A stretch of DNA of 7,820 bases from Rubrobacter sp. (GTDB lineage: Bacteria; Actinomycetota; Rubrobacteria; Rubrobacterales; Rubrobacteraceae), in assembly GCA_016781635.1 (NCBI GenBank), contig JADDPY010000595.1, forward strand, positions 1 to 7,820, given 5' to 3'. Shown piece after piece: positions 4,551 through 7,820 of this stretch (position 1 is the first letter of the stretch; the number at the start of each line of letters is the position of its first letter). Under the pieces are notes generated by a model. That model worked only from the letters and a program-made list of their open reading frames with translations. It did not search any database and was not told the DNA's origin. A program made the position numbers and the translations under genes.

Positions 4551-5813
4551 TTGAAAACTCGAACAGTTGGAAGTACCTGGCGATGTATGGTTGTTCTAGC
4601 GATGATGATGGTTTTGGCGGGAGCGATGACCAACCCACAACCTGTTAGCGCAGGATCAGGAGATAACTACCCGGAACCGTGGAGGTCGAAGCCTATTGAT
4701 TTCTATGTTGACAATTGGGGCTATTACAGTCGTAACTGCACATCGTGGGTCGCGTGGGCGCTCCACGACCGCAATGGCTTCACGATGCCGCGTGCAGGCC
4801 ATGCCACTAACTGGGGTGTATGGGCACAGAACAACGGGTACGCTGTGAATGATACGCCCGCAGTCGGTGCAGTAGCCTGGTGGACGGCATATGCCAAGGA
4901 TAATACCTGGAATGTTGGTCAATTTGGACACATCGCTTGGGTCAGTGCGGTAAACGGCAACACGGTCACCGTTGAGGAGTACAACATCAGCGGTAGTGGC
5001 GCATACCGCAAGCGAGATATGGCGGCAAGTAATGCTAAGTATATCCACTTCAAGGATATTAACAGTGGGTCTGGTGGAGGATTCGGCGGAGTCGGAAACG
5101 CAACCTATCGTGGTTCAACCCTTACCCCCGGCCAGCAAATGGAGGCCAACCAATACATACTATCGGACGACGGCCGGTTTGTGCTAATGATGCAGGGTGA
5201 TGGAAACCTTGTAATCTACGGCCCAGGCCGACGCGCCTACTGGGCCTCGAATACAGGCGGCAATTCTGGAGCATTTCTAGCCGTTCAAGGTGATGGCAAT
5301 ATCGTCATCTACACGTCAGCCTATCGTCCTATCTGGGCGTCACATACGTATGGTAAAGGAACGCAGCGACTGGTCATGCAGGGCGACGGTAACTTAGTTG
5401 CCTATACCCCTGCCGACAACCCTATCTGGGCATCACATAGCAGCCAAGCCGGCCCCTATCCCATTTACAAGGGGGGTGACCAAATTCAAGCCGGACAGGT
5501 ACTCAACCCGAACGAGTACCTGCGTTCCGGTAATCAGCTAAGGTTCGCTGTCATGCAGGATGACGGAAATTTAGTCCTCTATGAGCCTGGATACATGCCC
5601 TACTGGGCCTCGAATACAGGCGGCAATTCTGGAGCATTTCTAGCCGTTCAAGGTGATGGCAATATCGTCATCTACACGTCAGCCTATCGTCCTATCTGGG
5701 CGTCACATACGTATGGTAAAGGAACGCAGCGACTGGTCATGCAGGGCGACGGTAACTTAGTTGCCTATACCCCTGGCGAACTCGCGGTATGGGCATCCAA
5801 CACTGTTCGATAG
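4551..5813 (+). CDS. Secreted CHAP amidase/endopeptidase with tandem bulb-lectin domains
   Basis: TTG at 4551 is chosen as start: AGGAG at 4540-4544 lies 6 nt upstream, and the signal peptide begins right there (MKTRTVGSTWR, hydrophobic core CMVVLAMMMVLAGAM, cleavage after PVSA near residue 34). A CHAP domain covers about 40-170: nucleophile C63 in SRNCTSWVAW, H127 in FGHIAWVSAV, and acidic/Asn residues E142, E143 and N145. CHAP enzymes cut peptidoglycan amide bonds (N-acetylmuramoyl-L-alanine amidase or cross-bridge endopeptidase). A Gly-rich linker (172-183) leads to two B_lectin domains (about 186-297 and 309-420) with six QxDxNxVxY motifs (214, 245, 276, 335, 366, 397). The lectins share 177 identical bases. 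The domain order is the reverse of the VanY-lectin protein. A terminator follows directly, so it is monocistronic. It probably acts on foreign or self cell walls after binding glycans; which one is unknown. Confidence 0.92.
   Translation: MKTRTVGSTWRCMVVLAMMMVLAGAMTNPQPVSAGSGDNYPEPWRSKPIDFYVDNWGYYSRNCTSWVAWALHDRNGFTMPRAGHATNWGVWAQNNGYAVNDTPAVGAVAWWTAYAKDNTWNVGQFGHIAWVSAVNGNTVTVEEYNISGSGAYRKRDMAASNAKYIHFKDINSGSGGGFGGVGNATYRGSTLTPGQQMEANQYILSDDGRFVLMMQGDGNLVIYGPGRRAYWASNTGGNSGAFLAVQGDGNIVIYTSAYRPIWASHTYGKGTQRLVMQGDGNLVAYTPADNPIWASHSSQAGPYPIYKGGDQIQAGQVLNPNEYLRSGNQLRFAVMQDDGNLVLYEPGYMPYWASNTGGNSGAFLAVQGDGNIVIYTSAYRPIWASHTYGKGTQRLVMQGDGNLVAYTPGELAVWASNTVR
5236..5412. repeat. 177-bp perfect direct repeat, copy 1
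   Basis: Identical by eye to 5599-5775 at an offset of 363 bp (121 codons). It encodes the last two thirds of the first lectin domain, from YWASNTGG to VAYTP. The first third of each lectin domain has diverged (for example GPGRRA versus EPGYMP). The identity is thus a confined tract, as expected for gene conversion or a partial re-duplication. Confidence 0.9.
5599..5775. repeat. 177-bp perfect direct repeat, copy 2
   Basis: This is the partner of 5236-5412 in the second lectin domain, separated from it by 186 bp. Crossing-over between the copies would delete or add one 121-residue lectin unit in frame. Confidence 0.9.
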
Positions 5814-5821
5814 TTCAGCCT

Positions 5822-5852
5822 AAAAGGCCGGGATCAATTTACCGGCCTTTTT
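5822..5852 (+). terminator. Intrinsic terminator of the CHAP-lectin gene
   Basis: AAAAGGCCGG (5822-5831) and CCGGCCTTTT (5842-5851) form a 10-bp stem with a 10-nt loop, ending in five T. It begins 9 nt after the stop codon. The A-tract on the left arm makes it potentially bidirectional. Confidence 0.88.
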
Positions 5853-5944
5853 CATGTTTCAAAACATCAAGTTAATCATTACACCGCTACATATGGACGG
5901 TCAGTGCCTAAAAGCTTCCACGTAATTATACGGCAACAGCCAAC

Positions 5945-6107
5945 AGACATACCGGTTCCAAGTGGGTAGCATAGGCACTGCCCACTTGGCGCAGCACGAT
6001 GAGCAGGTGCTGTTATATCTGCACCCTCCAAGGCGCTACCTTAGGGCCGACACCCAGCGCACCACAACCAACACCCCTTGATCGACACTGATCACGGGGT
6101 GTTTTTT
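5945..6107 (+). ncRNA. Candidate structured small RNA ending in an intrinsic terminator
   Basis: Between two terminators and with no credible ORF lie successive hairpins. The first is a 12-bp stem (CCAAGTGGGTAG at 5958-5969 with CTGCCCACTTGG at 5978-5989, one G-U pair). The second is a 5-bp stem GGTGC/GCACC (6006-6010, 6021-6025). The third is GCGCT/AGCGC (6033-6037, 6056-6060). Last comes the terminator at 6070-6107. A strong terminator with nothing coding before it implies a transcript ending here. No clear promoter was found (AATTATAC near 5925 is a weak -10 candidate), so the 5' end is a guess. It matches no RNA family I know. Confidence 0.3.
6070..6107 (+). terminator. Strong intrinsic terminator
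   Basis: AACACCCC (6070-6077) pairs with GGGGTGTT (6096-6103). After one mismatch TGATC (6079-6083) pairs with GATCA (6090-6094), leaving a 6-nt loop. TTTTTT follows at 6102-6107. The gene it serves on the + strand is not obvious, because the CHAP-lectin gene already has its own terminator. It may end the candidate small RNA. Confidence 0.85.
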
Positions 6108-6368
6108 ATGCGTTCAGGCTATTGAATCGCCGTGATGTATAGTGATAAAGCGCGTTTAGCACATCTGTTTTATACAACTAATGCAGATTAAGTGTAGTTC
6201 GCCCCTGAATTGGAAGGAACACACCCGCGCCACTCGACCAGCGCCCCGCATGGCGTACGTTGCGGGCTGTAACGCTGAGGGAGTCATTCTGTCGCACACG
6301 TTCCGGCTGCGGCATGACCAACCGGCGTACGCGTGCCAATGCTTCCCACTGTCAAACTGTCTTGAACG
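6108..6368. other. Gene-free stretch between converging units
   Basis: This is the 3' flank of the - strand operon. A + frame from ATG 6181 to 6399 is open, but it lacks a ribosome binding site, has an unnatural composition and runs into the antisense of a better gene. A 6-bp stem (CCCGCA 6245-6250, TGCGGG 6261-6266) is present without a T-tract. I see no clear terminator for the - strand operon. Confidence 0.45.
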
Positions 6369-7112
6369 CTATCCATCGACGGTCGTGTTAACCTGCTGAT
6401 TGGCAATGTTAACCTGCGCCGGGTTGTTAATCACCATGGCGGGTGTATACCGCCGCAGATCGCGTAGTTGGCGCAGCGTGCGCAGGAATAGCCGGTTGAA
6501 GCGGTCAGCCATGGCTGCGGCCTGCTCAATCGCTTCTATGGTTGAAACACGAGGGGTTTCGTAATAGCCATCCTGCTTGATCTTGTGTTTCTGCCGTTCG
6601 GTTTCCGCCGTGGTGTACACCTGGAGTTGCTCCAACCAAGCCAACCAGCTCGCATAGGCTTGCGCGAGCATGTCTACCAGCAGGCGCTCGCCCCCGTTGG
6701 CCGGCTGCCACTCCTCCAGAAACGCGCTGCGAATGGCAAAGAATTGCGCCCGCTGCCATGCGCTCGTAATGCCGCCCACTTCCATCGCCTGGGCTGCCCG
6801 GTGGCCGCTCAGGAGGTCGTCACGCGCTGCGGCTTTCACCCGCTGCCATGCCGCTAACGCCTGCGCTGGGTCTTGATCGGCGAGATCCTCAAGCGCCAGG
6901 TAATTGACTTGATCAGGTGGGTCGGTAAGCCCCCGCTGCCGAAATTCTGGGTTGTGGCGCATGTCTGCCCGCTCCTGCGCCTCAGCGATCTCCATCTTGT
7001 ATTCGTTGCGGTAGAATGCGATGCGACGTGCGTACGCCGCACCGAGCTCGCGTGCGAGACTTTCCACCTCGTCACGATCCACCACATCAATGCTTACAAG
7101 TGCCTCAGTCAT
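6369..7112 (-). CDS. Conserved helical protein of unknown function, 247 residues
   Basis: ATG at 7110-7112 overlaps the end of the DUF6788-type gene (shared ATGACTGA, 8 nt), and GGGAG lies 5 nt upstream within that gene, so translation is coupled. The protein is acidic to neutral, soluble and mostly helical, with no signal peptide or membrane segment. It contains RLLVDMLAQAYASWLAWLEQL (145-165) and EAIEQAAAMADRFNRLFLRTL (193-213). An Arg-rich LRQLRDLRRY (213-222) then passes into an Asn/Gln-rich tail, VINNPAQVNIANQQVN. From memory, proteins with this C-terminal pattern are frequent in Chloroflexota and often sit near DUF6788-like genes, but none has a known role. A phage or transposon accessory factor, for example one that binds DNA, is possible. 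No function is assigned. Confidence 0.8.
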   Translation of the reverse strand: MTEALVSIDVVDRDEVESLARELGAAYARRIAFYRNEYKMEIAEAQERADMRHNPEFRQRGLTDPPDQVNYLALEDLADQDPAQALAAWQRVKAAARDDLLSGHRAAQAMEVGGITSAWQRAQFFAIRSAFLEEWQPANGGERLLVDMLAQAYASWLAWLEQLQVYTTAETERQKHKIKQDGYYETPRVSTIEAIEQAAAMADRFNRLFLRTLRQLRDLRRYTPAMVINNPAQVNIANQQVNTTVDG

Positions 7113-7443
7113 CGATCTCCCTTTCTCGGAGCAGCGCCGTCAACTGTCGCCAGTCGTTCATTTCCAGGGCGTGCAGGATGCGCCGGGTTTGCTTGACTTC
7201 ACGTTCCCGAGCACACGCAGCGCGAACGGCCGCAACGTCGGCGGGCTTGATGTACGCGCGCCGCAGTCGGCCATTTTCCCGCCAGAAGCGGTAGTAATAC
7301 GGCCCGTGACGCTCACCCCGGGCGCATTTGCAGCCAGATCGGCCGCAGCGCTCCCACTGCACACAGACCGCACCGGGCAGCATCTTAGGTAACGGTTTTT
7401 GATTATTCGTTCGTGGCTTCTTCGCGGCGTCGCTGGCTAACAT
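7105..7443 (-). CDS. DUF6788-type Cys-cluster protein
   Basis: ATG at 7441-7443 has AGGAG (7453-7457) 9 nt upstream, overlapping the stop of the preceding gene; the spacer is a run of eight A and a G. The 112-residue product carries the hallmark core at 27-55: CVQWERCGRSGCKCARG then HGPYYYRFWRENGR. Cysteines at 27, 33, 38 and 40 and His46 could bind zinc. A basic segment RLRRAYIKP follows, and the C-terminal half is a charged helix. This pattern matches, from memory, the DUF6788 family, widespread in Chloroflexota, Firmicutes and archaea and frequent near transposases and phage-like genes. Its function is unknown; nucleic-acid binding is an inference from the basic, zinc-like core. It is the third gene of a four-gene operon. 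Confidence 0.82.
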   Translation of the reverse strand: MLASDAAKKPRTNNQKPLPKMLPGAVCVQWERCGRSGCKCARGERHGPYYYRFWRENGRLRRAYIKPADVAAVRAACAREREVKQTRRILHALEMNDWRQLTALLREREIDD

Positions 7444-7455
7444 CTTTTTTTTCTC

Positions 7456-7656
7456 CTATGCGCCCCGCTGGTAGGCCTCTGCCTCAATCGCGTCACGTCG
7501 GTGCTTGGGGAGCTTCCGCCACTTCTCGAAGCCGATCAACTCAGCGGGCATCCTACCCTGCCAGTGCTCCTGCCTCAGTTCCTGATCCCGCTCAGCCCAT
7601 GCTTGGGTGTGTTTGCGCTTGCCACCCGCGGCCCAGAATGACGATATACCCTTCAT
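7456..7656 (-). CDS. Small basic protein of unknown function, 66 residues
   Basis: ATG at 7654-7656 is preceded by GAGGGG (7666-7671) about 9 nt upstream, inside the last codons of the upstream gene, and only 2 nt separate it from that gene's stop. The sequence is rich in charged and Trp residues: SFWAAGGKRKHTQAW, then LRQEHWQGRMPAELIGFEKW and KLPKHRRDAIEAEAYQRGA. It is a soluble, probably helical peptide. Its stop overlaps the ribosome binding site of the DUF6788-type gene. No family recognised. The close coupling makes expression as part of the operon likely. Confidence 0.7.
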   Translation of the reverse strand: MKGISSFWAAGGKRKHTQAWAERDQELRQEHWQGRMPAELIGFEKWRKLPKHRRDAIEAEAYQRGA

Positions 7657-7658
7657 GC

Positions 7659-7820
7659 TTAGTTGCCCCTCGTTTCAGCAGGTGGAATGAATGCCCGCGC
7701 ACGGGTGTTCGGGCCGAGCAGTCCGACAAAAACCCGCGTGCCCGGTGGGTAGCCCGTGACTTTGAGCTCGTCAGGCGTCGCAGGGCGCGTATAGCCCCGC
7801 TGCCCTGGGTGCTGTTCGAA
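7659..7820 (-). CDS. C-terminal fragment of an unidentified protein (operon's first visible gene)
   Basis: The frame is open from the window edge to TAA at 7659-7661, giving 53 residues. It contains TPDELKVTGYPPGTRVFVGLLGPNTRARAFIPPA, shown here as seen, which resembles a small beta-barrel (Gly/Pro turns, alternating Val/Phe). The next start codon lies 2 nt after its stop, and its last codons provide the next gene's ribosome binding site. The short fragment does not allow a family call. Confidence 0.65.
   Translation of the reverse strand, partial: FEQHPGQRGYTRPATPDELKVTGYPPGTRVFVGLLGPNTRARAFIPPAETRGN

Noticed and set aside
6181..6399. 72-codon + frame
   Set aside because: No Shine-Dalgarno, low-quality composition, and its end overlaps antisense with the 247-residue gene.
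7444..7452. A8 run on the - strand as a frameshifting slippery site
   Set aside because: It lies between a stop codon and the next start, so it only serves as the spacer after the ribosome binding site.

Overview
The window looks like an accessory, mobile-element-rich stretch of a Chloroflexota genome, or of a plasmid or prophage-like island in one. A filamentous relative of Herpetosiphon, Kouleothrix or Chloroflexus is my best guess. This rests on the kinds of genes seen (tandem bulb-lectin exoenzymes, a DUF6788-type protein, a short serine recombinase, a CPxH...C...C small protein) and on memory of these families. No rRNA or housekeeping marker is present, so the taxonomy is inference.

Left edge (1-692, + strand): the tail of a SWIM zinc-finger protein runs directly into a 25-residue membrane peptide. 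A perfect 17-bp inverted repeat follows, then a 98-residue protein with a C-terminal Cys/His cluster. Positions 693-1014 hold no convincing gene.

Central part (1015-5813): two secreted, lectin-bearing peptidoglycan hydrolases face each other. The first (1015-2391, - strand) has two bulb-lectin domains followed by a VanY-type M15 D,D-carboxypeptidase domain. The second (4551-5813, + strand) has an N-terminal CHAP amidase/endopeptidase domain followed by two bulb-lectin domains. In each gene the lectin duplication contains a stretch that is identical at the DNA level (317 bp and 177 bp), but the two genes use different lectin sequences. Each gene has therefore been duplicated or homogenised recently and independently. 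Between them lie a small promoter-ORF-terminator unit, a 263-residue serine recombinase, a palindromic dyad that could be an attachment site, and a decayed DDE transposase. This is the signature of an insertion hot spot around an exoenzyme arsenal.

Right part (5814-7820): an intrinsic terminator closes the CHAP-lectin gene. A run of hairpins ending in a second strong terminator (about 5945-6107) may be a small RNA. A tightly packed - strand operon then reads in from the right edge: an unidentified partial gene, a 66-residue basic protein, a DUF6788-type Cys-cluster protein and a 247-residue helical protein. Its genes are joined by a 2-nt gap, a stop/RBS overlap and an 8-nt overlap.

The two exoenzymes would plausibly work together outside the cell. 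The lectin domains would tether them to glycans of a target cell, and the two catalytic domains would cut different bonds of peptidoglycan. No dedicated immunity gene is recognisable beside either one. The biology suggested (predation, bacteriocin-like attack, or remodelling of the cell's own wall) is inference.
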